Below, piece by piece: positions 21,393 to 35,189 of a DNA stretch of 64,000 nucleotides. The position numbers and the translations under genes are program-made. Below the pieces are notes generated by a model. The model was not told where the DNA came from and did no database searches. It was given only the letters and a program-made list of their open reading frames with translations. The first letter of the stretch is position 1; every line of letters starts with the position of its first letter. This DNA comes from Adiantum capillus-veneris. Its lineage: Eukaryota; Streptophyta; Polypodiopsida; Polypodiales; Pteridaceae. The stretch covers positions 11,856,001-11,920,000 of the forward strand of contig CM043967.1 in the NCBI GenBank assembly GCA_014529385.2, read 5' to 3'.

Positions 21393-22869
21393 TGTCACGA
21401 GGACGTGGCAGTTATTAACCATGTCACAGAGATGTGGAAACTGCTAACCTTGGTTGTTGGTTTCTTTCCAATGGGGTTTATTTTATTTGTTTTGAGACCC
21501 TCTTTTTGAAGTAGCAAACGGTCGAACATTGTATGGCCAATGTGAACGGTAGATTCACCCGCAGACGGGAAGTGGTCGGCACTGGAATTCGTATGGTAAG
21601 AGGATGTCTAGGCTCAGAGCAAGATCATATAGGTCCCCCCGTCGCACTTAGCAAGTTGGTGGATACTAGGAAGTGAACTCAATTAAGGCGTAAAGTCAAG
21701 GTGGGACTACCAACAAAAAGTATCAGACAGTTGGGCCACATTGCACTTTTGTATGCGGTCCCAATGAGGATAGATGGTCAAAAGACCAGTGGGAGCCCAA
21801 CGGAAGCATCTCCTAAAATTTAGGGAAATTCTATTTTGGGCCGTGAAATGTGTTCGCGTCATTACCTCCAGTATGACTAGGGGAACATTTTATAACTCTG
21901 CCGCGAAGTCAACTGGGCAACCGGTCAGGATATTTTTAAGCGGCGAACCCGAAACGGGCAAATGCTTGTAAATGCGCCAAGTGTCGAATTTTCATGCACT
22001 TTCCTCTTGCAGAAGAAGTGGCGCTGAATTTTATGCTGGGAGAGGCCTCATTTCAGCTTTTGTCAGAGGTTAAGAGCTATGGAGTGCTTCCTTTCCCTCT
22101 CATGTACAGTGTGGTACTAGGAGTGATGCCCTACACACTACACTTTGCTCTCTCTCCCATACGTGCAGTTATGTGATGCCCCACAAGAGGGCTACTCATT
22201 TGCCTGATGTACAGTTGTGTGGGTTCATGCTTTTGTGCTGAGGCAAGAGCCTCCTTGAGCAGGAACAGGGGTAGCTAGCTGCTGCTCCAAAGCAGGCACT
22301 GGTGAGGGTCATAACCTCAGCGTACATGTGCAAAATCAGCGCTGTGTATGCGCTGTAATTTTACTGTTTTTCAGCCATACGAACGCCAGGACCATTGGGA
22401 ATCGTGCCCCACTGGCAGAGGATAGTTAGGGGACTGTTTGGGGCTGAAAACAGGGCAAAAACCAGTAAATACAGCGTGCTGAATTTACTGTTTTTGGACA
22501 GGAATCAGAGGGTATACGCCAGTAGAAACGAGTTCCAACAGGGGAATTGGTTTCGTGCAAGTTTTGGGGCTGTTATGCTGCCGAAATTTGGCCAAAACAG
22601 GCGGTATCTAGTGGGATACAGTCAAAGGATTTCTAGGACTCTTCTTTGTACTTTACCCTCCTAATGAATAAAGAAATACCGAAAGGGGTGCCAATTTTGG
22701 GGCGTACAGGTTGTCGGCGTCTGCTCGGAGCATTCTAGCTTCCGAGCCGTGTGTGTGATTAAGTGTTAATTCCCGTTACAGGTCTCCTTTGCAAAGTGCT
22801 CTGTGTGTGTGCTTAAAGTAAAGAATTTCGGGTGAAAGCCAACGCCTACCGCCCTACGGGCCGGTTTCA
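21393..22869 (+). repeat. array LTR 3
   Basis: It has 1,477 bp, starting TGTCACGAGGACGTGG and ending CCGGTTTCA, and is followed directly by GAGAG and the resumed LTR of element F. Because it meets non-element sequence on its right, it fixes the LTR end used for all three copies. Confidence 0.9.
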
Positions 22870-23216
22870 GAGAGAGAGAGAGAGAGAGAGAAGAATACGA
22901 CACCAGAATGTTGTCAAACCCTCCTCCGAAGGCCCCACTCTATGGCGAGAGCGGTCTACTATTCATTGCACAAATCTCTACAATGCTTGGACTTGCCGAC
23001 TATGTCGACGACAATGAGGACAACGACGAGACGGGCTGAAATCTGAAAACGCTACTGCTGAAATCTTTATCTGCTGAATTCTGACTCTATGTCGATGACG
23101 ACGATGCGACGACGACGTGTCGAAGACGCAGATGCTGAAATCTGCATTTTCCGGGCTGAAACTGCAAACTACGCTGGATCTAACAGTGCAGCCAGGATTT
23201 GCTGCGGGAAGGTGAG
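22870..23216 (-). repeat. 5' LTR of element F, second piece
   Basis: A GA run leads into AGAATACGACACCAG and continues homologous to about 5,085-5,420 of the F 3' LTR. Homology stops near 23,216 at a junction with the 3' end of another gypsy element, so the outer part of this LTR and its TSD are lost. Confidence 0.75.
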
Positions 23217-23274
23217 ATCTGCGAGGTTTGGGACTTTGAATCACGGACGATTACTTTCTTTCAAGAAGGGGGGA
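23217..23274 (+). other. 3' internal end and polypurine tract of element G
   Basis: Fifty-eight bases ending TTTCAAGAAGGGGGGA lie just before the LTR at 23,275. They parallel the region before array LTR 2 (TTTCAAGAGGGGGGTA). Nothing else of the G internal region remains on this side. Confidence 0.6.
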
Positions 23275-23493
23275 TGTCACAAACTGCTAACATGCCAAGC
23301 CACTGAAGAATGGAGCCAACCTGCACATCTTGGTCGAGGGGCCTAAACCCTAAGAGAAGAAGCAACAAAAGAAGCAGAAGCAACTTATAAAGACTTGCCG
23401 TGTGACCTAATTTTTTAAAAAAATTCCCACCAATTTATGGAACCCCGCCCGATGGGGACCAAGTGACACAAGACGTTAAAATAAAGGAGCGCC

Positions 23494-23527
<34 letters not shown>

Positions 23528-23868
23528 CTCTCTGTCCAACTCTCTTGCGTAGCAAGCTAATACGGACGCTCCAAATTTTGCGATGACATTCTGGCGTGCA
23601 CTATACGAACGTCCACGAAATGCATTGGCTTCTGACGTGGCAGATTGTACGGATCTTCAGAGTTTACGCTAGCTGCTTTTGGGAGGCCAGATGCTATTAG
23701 AACTTGAAGGGGCCTAAACCCTAAGAGAAGAAGCAACAAAAGAAGCAAAAGCAACTTATAAAGACTTACCGTGTGACCTAATTTTTTAAAAAAGTTCCCT
23801 CCAATTTATGGGACCCCGCCCGATGGGGACCAAGTGACACAAGACGTTAAAATAAAGGAGCGCACCTC

Positions 23869-23924
<56 letters not shown>

Positions 23925-24380
23925 TCTCTTGCGTAGCAGCTCATAAGTGGCAAGCTAATACGGACGCTCCAAATTTTGCGATGACATTCCTATACGGACA
24001 TCCACGAAATGCGTTGGCTTCTGATGTGGCAGATTGTACAGATCTTCAGAGTTTACGATGGCTGCTTTTGGGAGGCCAGATGCTTTTAGAACTTGAAGCT
24101 TTTCATGTAACTGCTTTTTATGGCCCAGGGCCTTCAACTATGTGCTATGGCTTAGTATCTGGCACGTCTCCACGTGGGAGTGGAGAGGACAAAGTACAAG
24201 CTTGTATTGAGCTGAAGCAATATAAAGTTTGGGGCCAATGCTCTCTTGGGGTAGAACTCTGTCACTCCCCGTCTCGTCACTCGTGTGTCGTGCATCTCTT
24301 TCAGTTCAGTGTTATTTGAATTGCTTAGAGTTGTTTAGTCTGTTCTTTTCCATTGGCACGTGGTGCCCATTCCCGTTACA
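23275..24380 (+). repeat. 3' LTR of element G with an internal ~371-bp tandem duplication
   Basis: The segment starts TGTCACAAACTGC and ends CCCGTTACA. Two tandem units (about 23,338-23,708 and 23,709-24,080) begin GGGGCCTAAACCCTAAGAG and end near CAGATGCT(A/T)TTAGAACTTG. They differ at the central simple repeat: a C-run followed by CA in unit 1, a long CT run (about 23,871-23,920) in unit 2. The terminal ~180 bp match LTR C at 4,353 on the opposite strand. Confidence 0.75.
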
Positions 24381-25970
24381 CTAAGCAACTCTCTCACTTT
24401 CTCTCTCGTACATTCTCTCCCTAACTCTACGTTTCCGTATCGTCGACTTTGACAACCTTTGCATTGACTGCACCTATGGCCACTATCTGGATAGAAGTGT
24501 GTGTGCATTGACACTAGATTGGTAACAAGACTCTTTATGTCCTTGGACACTGTTGTGTCCTCTTAACTCAGCAACTTCCTAGAATTGCGGCTTGAGATGC
24601 CAAGGAGGTTCTCGAGTGCCATGTATCCACAAAGCTAGCTTATGACTTTAAAAAAACTTGGAAATTTTTGGGGCTATGGATTCCACCTTTAGAGTTGGGT
24701 TTGAATAACATTTATAAACCTAACCCGAGTTGAAAAACATGCGTTGTTTTTTGCCAATTTTCATAAACTTGGCGCTAGATCATCCTAAAACACAACTTAG
24801 TGACCTCTAAAGTTCGACATAGCTGGCATAGCTAGTTCTAAAGGTGTTTTTATTCTTTTCTAAAATGGAAAGCCTATGTATTCGAAGTTATTTTCCATTA
24901 AGGAAAATTCTCTATACCGATTTGATAGTAGAATTCACATTTTGATGAATATTTTAGAAAGATCTTTGTAATCAAAAGGATATTTTAAGTGTGTTTATGG
25001 AGTTATTGATATGTAACTCTTCATCCTTGAGTTTTGGGACATCTAATATCCTAAATAGCAAACAACACAAAGGCAGAAGACATTTTCCATCTTACCAGAA
25101 TCAAACTCTCTCAAAAAAATGGTACATTTCAAGGTTAGGCCAAAATATGAGTGTACGCTTTCAATTTGGTGCCAACTTGATAGGTTTATATACCATACGG
25201 AAGGCCACATTGTGGAAGCCAGATTTTATATCCATGCAATTTTTGTACGTCATAGGTGTGTTCCAAATTGTCTTAGGAAGACATGTTTTGATGCTTTTGG
25301 TTTTTCTGTGCTTAAACATGAAAGTAAAGAACCGAAGTGTGTAAAGTGAAAACATTTATAAAGATAATGATGGGTATACATAGTCCTATGTTAAAAAGAA
25401 AATTTGTTGGCCTACACCAACCATAGACTTTGGTCAAGAACTCATTGATGTTTGAGGAAAAAATAGGCTCATTGTCTAGAGATCTTTTTACCTTATGTAA
25501 GATGGGTTTCACCTGGCAAATATGCTATTTTTGGTCAAATTGAGCACTCTTTTGGCTTTGAGAGCTCCTCATGACCATATAGCCAAGAGTTGTGAGTGTT
25601 TCTTATTTTTTCGACATAAAGTTAGCTTTGAGCTAAAGTGAGGACTCCTACAAACACATACATGTAATAGGAGTATTTTATTTTTTTCCAAAACCCTGAA
25701 GGACACTTCTATGTCCTGTTAGGTTACCAAACTTGTGTTAATCATGAAACATGTGCCAAGTATAAAGGAAGCGTTCTTCTTTTACAATAACCAGAATGTT
25801 TTAAATTCATCAAAAATGGTTAAAACATAACTTTCACACTAGACCTGCATGCTGCTATCCCTAAAATGCCATGTAGCCTTGATAGACTTTAGCACTTAAA
25901 ATTAGATATATATTGTATGCTTCGGTGCCCAATCAGAAAAAAGAAAGGCTAAAAGAAATACACAGCATAC
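24381..25970 (-). other. no gene seen; probable intron of the carrier gene
   Basis: This AT-rich stretch starts right after the splice donor of the exon at 25,971-26,390 (read on the minus strand). No further carrier exon, repeat or RNA gene was recognised. Short open frames (for example around 25,000-25,500) have no recognisable motif. Confidence 0.5.
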
Positions 25971-26390
25971 CTCAAATGGGGTAACAATCACAAGAGCTTC
26001 AAGGACTCCAGCACCAAAGCCAGAGGCCAGTCGACCAGTAGAACTAATCTGGCCAGTCTCGGGATCCCGAAAGAGCATTTGCAAAGCTGCATTGGAGCCC
26101 ATGCGAAGAGTATACTTAAGAGTAAGATGCGTAGCAAAGGGAGTGAGCCCTTTCCAAAGAGCTCGTATGCCTTCCTGCTGTACTATGGTTCTCCCACAAT
26201 GTATAATGCCTCTGTATTGACCACTTCGATCCAATTGAAGCCGCGTTTTGATGACATCTATGGGTTGTAGACAGCATGCCTCAACTATTCCGCCCACAGA
26301 CCCAGAGATGGCCTTCACATATGATGGTATCACAACCTCATTTTTGCTCTTCTTGCTTGCAGAAACTGAATGCTTCTCCTCATAGGCCAT
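25971..26390 (-). CDS. SFC1: mitochondrial succinate/fumarate carrier, first coding exon
   Basis: The ATG is at 26,390 and a clean splice donor (GAG|GTATGC) follows 25,971, giving a 140-codon, phase-0 exon. The protein has a short polar leader and then the first mitochondrial-carrier (SLC25) repeat, with the signature P-I-D-V-I-K at residues 43-48. The exon ends inside the second signature (VTPFE, residues 136-140). EACCLQPIDVIKTRLQLDR, ALWKGLTPFATHLTLKYTLR and SGFGAGVLEAL are the pattern of plant succinate-fumarate carriers, which exchange these acids across the inner mitochondrial membrane. Known members have about 300 residues in three repeats, so more than half is missing. No following exon is visible between 25,970 and 1, so intron 1 is very long or the gene is truncated. 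Confidence 0.85.
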
Positions 26391-26404
26391 CCCCTACACG
26401 AATG

Positions 26405-26409
<5 letters not shown>

Positions 26410-26449
<40 letters not shown>
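26410..26449 (-). repeat. (GA)n in the 5' leader of the carrier gene
   Basis: About 20 CT units on the plus strand (GA on the sense strand) lie 20-60 bases before the carrier ATG. They probably fall in its 5' UTR or core promoter. GA repeats are common in plant 5' leaders; a role here is not shown. Confidence 0.8.
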
Positions 26450-29724
<3,275 letters not shown>

Positions 29725-29850
29725 TATGTTGCTACAATAATTAAGTTGCTACCATCAATTAAGTTCACCCTCTATGTTCTCAAAGCACTCTCACAAAAAT
29801 GCTCTCTTTAATTCTCCTTCCGCTATTCTCAAAGTTCATGGGCCATTTCC
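29725..29850 (+). repeat. 3' end of the 5' LTR of element H, left of the CACTA insertion
   Basis: The sequence TTGCTACCATCAATTAAG...AAAATGCTCTCTTTAATTC...AAAGTTCATGGGCCATTTCC matches the end of the 3' LTR at 45,585-45,704. The last few LTR bases (ATTAAA, 38,745-38,750) lie on the far side of CACTA-1. Confidence 0.85.
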
Positions 29851-30035
29851 CACTATGGGAGAATGCTGCTATTACCGCACAGCATTACCGCATAAAAGGA
29901 GAGAGAGAGGCTTCAAGAAAGAGAGAGATTGTATGATGCAGCCCCGCTAGCCCCTTTTTCGATTTTTCCGCGAGCATTACCGCAATTATTACCGCATATA
30001 TAGTTGCCCATATTACCGCAATAGAAAAAGAATCC
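29851..30035. repeat. left TIR and subterminal repeats of CACTA-1
   Basis: The TIR occupies 29,851-29,878. Five ATTACCGC copies occur within about 170 bp, two near the tip and three at about 29,970-30,020. In En/Spm elements such subterminal motifs bind the TNPA protein; the same role is inferred here. Confidence 0.8.
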
Positions 30036-30108
30036 ACGCGGCCCATTCCTCTCCCACTTTTCCCTTTCTATAAATCCTATTCTATTTTGTTACTTTTCAG
30101 AAATTGGT

Positions 30109-30550
30109 ACCCCCTTTTTGCATGGAGTGTAAGAAATCCCATTCTCATTTGGATTTTTAGTACCTCTCTTCTCTTTGCTTGCCTCATCTATTGGTATGAT
30201 TCTCCTACTCTACTCATTTGTACTCCATGAGATTCTATATCAAAAAATAATTTGTTTCCACCTCAAAATCTTATGTCAACTATGCATTCATATGGAAATG
30301 GCAAGCGAACGATGATCAAAATTGTCTCATCACCCCCTTTTTGCATGGAGTGTAAGAAATCCCATTCTCAATGGGATTTTTAGTACCTCTCTTCTCTTTG
30401 CTTGCCTCATCTATTGGTATGATTCTCCTACTCTACTCATTTGTACTCCATGAGATTCTATAAACAAAAATATTTTGTTTCCACCTCAAAATCTTATGTC
30501 AACTATGCATTCATATGGAAATGGCAAGCGAACGATGATCAAAATTGTAT
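30109..30550. repeat. 223-bp tandem duplication
   Basis: Two nearly identical copies begin ACCCCCTTTTTGCATGGAG at 30,109 and 30,332. They differ by only a few bases, for example CATTTGGATTT versus CAATGGGATTT and an A/AA run. They lie between the left end of CACTA-1 and the 3' end of its transposase gene. Confidence 0.93.
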
Positions 30551-30626
30551 TGTCTTGCGTTCATAAACAAATAGCCCTTTTGTACAGCATAAGTAGAGAA
30601 AGAAGACAAAATCCAAAAGATATTTA

Positions 30627-31382
30627 TTAATTTTCATCCTCCAAGAGATCTCTACAAGTGCTTACATCCATGTCCAACCCCATGGTAGCTAAATCAACAA
30701 ATAAATCTATTGATTCATCCTCTACAGCCTCTCCTAGTGAATCATCATCATCCTCTCCATCCTCGTCCTCCTCCTCACTATGGTTGGTTATTGGGAATGG
30801 TTGGCTCTCCTCGACCTCAACTGCATCATCGTCATTGGCGTCTTCTTGAGATGGTATGATGGGATCTGCCAAAGTCTCTATGTTCGTATCTGCAAAGATA
30901 GATCTGCTTCGTGGTGTGACTGGAATAACATACCAAAGTCATCTTCGATACACACAAGGCACATAAAACACATGTAGGTCATAGAGCAAACAACAACGTG
31001 AATGTAGTTTTATATGTATCATATAATGTTTTAGTGAGTTGCACATGGAAACCTGCTCACAACTACTAGGTTGCACCAAGTTGTCGGTCTTCCCGCGATG
31101 AAATTGCCCGGAGTCTACCATATAGAGCCTATTCTCATGTCTCTTAACCTCACCCGCAAACCATCGGCAGTCAAAGAGATATTTGTGAAATGTTTTGAAA
31201 TCCACTTTGATTATCATCTCTATTGTTCCACATTCCCTCACCTCTTGTGTTGTCGTGTCAAAGTTGCCCATAACTCCACTATCGTGAGTGGTTCGACGCT
31301 CATCTATCTTGAGGGTTCGAAAATGACGTCCTTCGGACCACATAGAGTTGAATGTGAAGGCCTGCAAAAACCAATCAAGATA

Positions 31383-31431
<49 letters not shown>

Positions 31432-34400
31432 ACACACACACACTCGCACACACACACTAAACACATTGAGATTACCCTTGGTAGACATCCTCGCGCGTAC
31501 TCCCATTCTTTAGGGCTTATTTGTTCTCCTTGTGCCTTGGCCTTGGTCATGGCATTGTGTATCCACCCAACTAGAATTAGATCAGGGTATTTGGCAAGCT
31601 TTTTAGGAAAGGGAGGTGCTCGCCTACCGCCATGCGACCTCTTCCATGCTTCCCTCTCCCTTTCTCTCGTTGTACGCACCTCCACATACATATCCACCCA
31701 TTTGCCCATGATGGGAGCATTGAGTAGACAATGGTTGTTGACTATGGCTTGGAATTCCCTATCCAAAATCAAGAGAGAACCTTTCCCACTTGGAATGTTT
31801 GTGTGTTTTTTTGGATCCTCTTCCTCCGTCTTTAAACGAGGCAATGATGGGTCTATTGTGAAAAGATATTGAGAGACGTACACAAAAGCCTCTTGTACAA
31901 TCCAACCCTCTGCCATGCTTGCCTGAACACATGAAACCATTAGTGATTAAAGTAACCAATAAAAAGCGTTGTGAATACAATCTAATCCTAATAAGATTTA
32001 AAGCTTAAGATCGATGAATACCTCTGGTTGTGATCGTAGCCTTACAAAGTCTTTCAAGGTCTTTAGGAACCTCTCAAGAAAGAACATCCACCTGGAGTGA
32101 ACCACACCACAAATGGCTATCTCCTCAACAAGATGGAGCAATAGGTGAACTTGGCTAACAAGGATAGAACGTGGGAATGCATCCTCAATAGCACAAGTTG
32201 CTTCAATCGCTAGAAGTCGAGCTGTTGGAATGGCTGAAACTTCGATTTTTTTGGAACTCACAAACCTGTAACCAAAAAATCCTTCATAATCGTCATAGTA
32301 AAGTTAGTCTTCAAAGTAAAGTTTAGGAGGGAGGATCAAATGTGCTATACCTGACAACTTCTCCCACCTTGAATATTGCAGTCTTTACCTTCGTGTCCGC
32401 AAATCCACTAATGCTAATTGGAAGCACAAACTATTGCACAAACAAAAGACTTATTAGTATCCAGAACCCTAAACCACATACACACACACTCACATATACA
32501 CACACATACACACACACATATATATACACACACACACACACACATTACCTCAAGAATCTTGTGCCAATCATGGGATTTGAGCCCATACAGTTGTGTGGAT
32601 CCTCCTTTCTTAGTTTTAGTGAAGGCACCCTTGAGCGAACGCGTATAACCTGTTGGAGTACGGATGGATGCAATGACTTGTTTCATCCGCGCTTGATCCA
32701 CCCTTGATAGAATCCAAGGTGCCTTTGGAAGAACCATCTTCCCCCGAGGCCCCATGCGAGGTGCGGCCGAAGGAGGGAGCCTCCTTATGGCCCTCATGTC
32801 CTCTCTAGCCCCCAATGAATCTTTCTTGCCTACTATGTGATCCCATATAGCTTGCCCAACATTTTTGAACACATGCATTGGATCCAATAGGTGTTGGATT
32901 TTCAATGAAGCCCAATAGGGTAGTGATAAGAAAATAGAGTACCTAGGCATACCCCTAGGTGGATCATTGGAAGGAGGCAATGTGTAGTGATGCTCGTTCC
33001 AATGTCTTGCCCAACCGGCCATGGTCCAATGGAGTGGCTCCATCCCATTGCACGGTGGAGCATAAGATTGATGTGTGGGCGGCAAGAAGTGATGGTTATT
33101 GGGGTAGATCACCTTACCAAGTAGAGCGGGTCTCTCCGTCACGAGTGAGGGTCCACAAGTTGGGCGTGGCCTATGTCCAGATGTCGATAGTCCTACAAAA
33201 ACAAAAGACATAACCGCATATAAGTGACCAATGCAAAGACATTAAAGAGCGTCACAAAGTATAAGCTTACCAGAAATCTCTCCAAGCCCGGGGTAATCAT
33301 GCATGGTCCACATGAGAATGCACTTGATCATTGTGCGCCGATCACGAAGTGGTCTTGATATATCAAAAACATCTATACCGTTCCATAGCTCTTGAAGCTC
33401 TTCAATCAAAGGTGCTAAATATACATCCATGTTCTTCACCTTGTGTTTTCCTGGGACTAGAAGAGAGAGCAAAATGTTCCCCTTCTTGGTTGACTCCCAT
33501 GGTGGAATGTTGTAGTTCACAACAACCACTGGCCAAGTACTCCATGAGGTAGACCGATGCCCAAATGGGTTTACCCCATCACTAGCCAAACCAAGACTCA
33601 AGTGATGAGGCTCTTCTCTAAACTCCGGCCATGTCTGCTCAATGTGTTGCCATGCCGGCGAGTCAGCCGGCACTCTCATAACCCCACCGGCGGAGCGATT
33701 TGTCATATGCCATGTAAGAAGCTCGCTTGTTCCTTTGGTGCTAAACATGTGCTTGATGTGGGGAATGAGGGGGACATTACGAAGAACCTTGCGAGGTATT
33801 GTGGTTCCTTGCATTCCCTCTTTGTACCTTGATTCTCCACACTCGGGGCAAGCATCAAGCCCTGCATGTTCATTGCGGAATAGCACGCAATCATTGACAC
33901 ATGCATGTATGCAATCATAGTCCATCCCAAGCCCTGTCAGCACCTGTTGTGCCTTCCTTCGATTTTCTGGAAGATGATTGCCTTTAGGCATCATCTTGCC
34001 TAATAGCCTATGACATAATTAAAGAACACTCGTTATTGCATATAACCACGAAAAAAACTCACAACTAACACTTATTACACTTAAACGTACCTCAATAGTG
34101 CATCGACCCCTGCATTGCTCCATCCAAACATTGCTTGAATATTCAAGATCTCAAGAGACGCTCGTAATATGGAGTAGGAGTATCCCTCGTAAAGAGCGGT
34201 GTGTGCTGCCTCTAGCAATGAATCTTTGGTTTTTTGGGCGGCTTCTTCACATGCACACTCAGGCTCACACTCATTCGCCGCCTCACGTGCAAGAAGATCC
34301 TCAACCATATTGTGCAAATGATCTTCCTCCACCTCCATGTGGGGCGGGGTGGTGGGGAGATCCCCATATGTGGTGGATGTAGGATGCGCATGCGCTCGTG

Positions 34401-34820
34401 TGGACCCACCCACATCGGACCGCGGGTGTGACCCCCCTCCCATGATTGCTTCCTGGCGCAATCGCTCTTCCGTCCTCCTCCCGCCTCCGCCCCCGATCAC
34501 ACTCCAATGGGGAGCGACATCAATGGATGCCAAAACCCTCGGATCGCTAGTTTCCATTCGAGCGCGTTTTCTCGGATTGTCCCATAGTCCATAATCATCC
34601 ACGTGAGCCAAGCATATACGCCGAAGCCGTGCAATCACACACTTACATCGCGTACATGGACATGGTAATCGCTCGCTCAACCATCGAGTTCGTTCCGCGC
34701 CAACCGACGGACCCACGTCATCCCAATCGACCTGCACACACGACCACACACTAAATAAGAAAAAATTAAATAAGAAAAAGAAGAATCAAGAATGTTGGTA
34801 ATGACATGACTGACACTCAT
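30627..34820 (-). pseudogene. CACTA-1 transposase (TNPD-like), nine exons, nearly intact
   Basis: Exons (minus strand): 34,815-34,820 (ATGAGT, tentative), 34,091-34,731, 33,271-34,007, 32,549-33,192, 32,351-32,430, 32,022-32,265, 31,476-31,922, 31,053-31,361 and 30,627-30,971. All junctions but the last keep frame and use GT-AG, giving about 1,150 residues. In order: a transposase-associated domain (LPCPCTRCK), the tnp2 core (LGLASDGVNPFG near residue 355, LLSLLVPGKHKVKNMDVY, LLDPMHVFKNVG), DUF4218 (HSRWMFFLERFLKTLK ... MAEGWIVQEA), DUF4216 (LFDCRWF) and an acidic tail (DEDGEDDDDS). Two lesions hit the last exon: the acceptor before VFYVP reads CAT where CAG is expected, and a TGA interrupts VYRR*LWYVIPVTP. 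The core needed for cutting and joining looks intact. Confidence 0.85.
31385..31427. repeat. (GA)n microsatellite in a transposase intron
   Basis: About 21 GA units are followed by a CA-rich run. Both lie between the exons at 31,476-31,922 and 31,053-31,361, so they are spliced out. Confidence 0.95.
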
Positions 34821-34892
34821 TAAAGATAGAGGGGAGGTGGGTACAAGAGGTCATGCAGTCGGCGTAACCTTAATGTCTCATCAGAGATTTTC

Positions 34893-34948
34893 ACGGTAAT
34901 ACACGCAGTAATACAGGCGGGAAAAGGCGCGGTAATACACGCGGTAAA
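34893..34948. repeat. internal cluster of the CACTA-1 subterminal motif
   Basis: CGGTAATACACGC, AGTAATACAGGCGG, GCGGTAATACACGC and GCGGTAAAA occur within 56 bp, the same GCGGTAAT motif as in the transposon ends. The cluster is about 75 bp upstream of the proposed transposase start, in the region between the two divergent genes. Confidence 0.7.
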
Positions 34949-35189
34949 ATCCCCATCAAATTTTTTTATATAAAGGGGGCACCTGCGTGCCCCCGCGAAA
35001 TTGAATACCAAAAATTCAAAAACGAGCTCCTCTTCTGCGCGGGCCTGTTTCCCTCTCCATCTCCAAGCTCTCTCTCCTTCTCCCTCTCCATCTCCAACCT
35101 CTATTACGCTCTTCATCTCCATCCCCACCATATCCAAGCGATCGAGGTCACGACTGTAAGTGCTCGAACTCTTTCTCTTTCTTCTCGTT

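Larger units (their letters stand above)
8223..22869 (+). mobile_element. tandem Ty3/gypsy array: LTR-internal-LTR-internal-LTR, TSD GAGAG
   Basis: Three LTRs (8,223-9,712; 14,538-16,014; 21,393-22,869) alternate with two internal regions (9,713-14,537 and 16,015-21,392). The five bases before the first LTR (8,218-8,222) and after the last (22,870-22,874) are both GAGAG, and the interrupted host sequence (LTR of element F) resumes directly. One insertion therefore grew into a two-unit array, most simply by unequal recombination between its LTRs. The two internal regions are nearly identical apart from a 641-bp deletion in unit 1 and a 96-bp deletion in unit 2. Both units are defective. Confidence 0.9.

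Noticed and set aside
22870-22895. A truncated third array unit after LTR 3
   Set aside because: At first the LTR seemed to end at CCCGTTACA (22,780), leaving 89 bases of a third internal leader. The tRNA-like primer site right after GGTTTCA in units 1 and 2, and the matching GAGAG TSD, show that the LTR itself extends to 22,869.
24991-25512. Short frames in the probable carrier intron
   Set aside because: No motif of the carrier family or any other known protein, and both strands are open to a similar extent.
34733-34749. Transposase start at 34,749
   Set aside because: The codon is GTG. A splice acceptor (TGTGCAG) at 34,732 and an upstream ATGAGT before a GT give a start (M-S-V-D-W-D-D-V-G) that matches the CACTA-2 protein.
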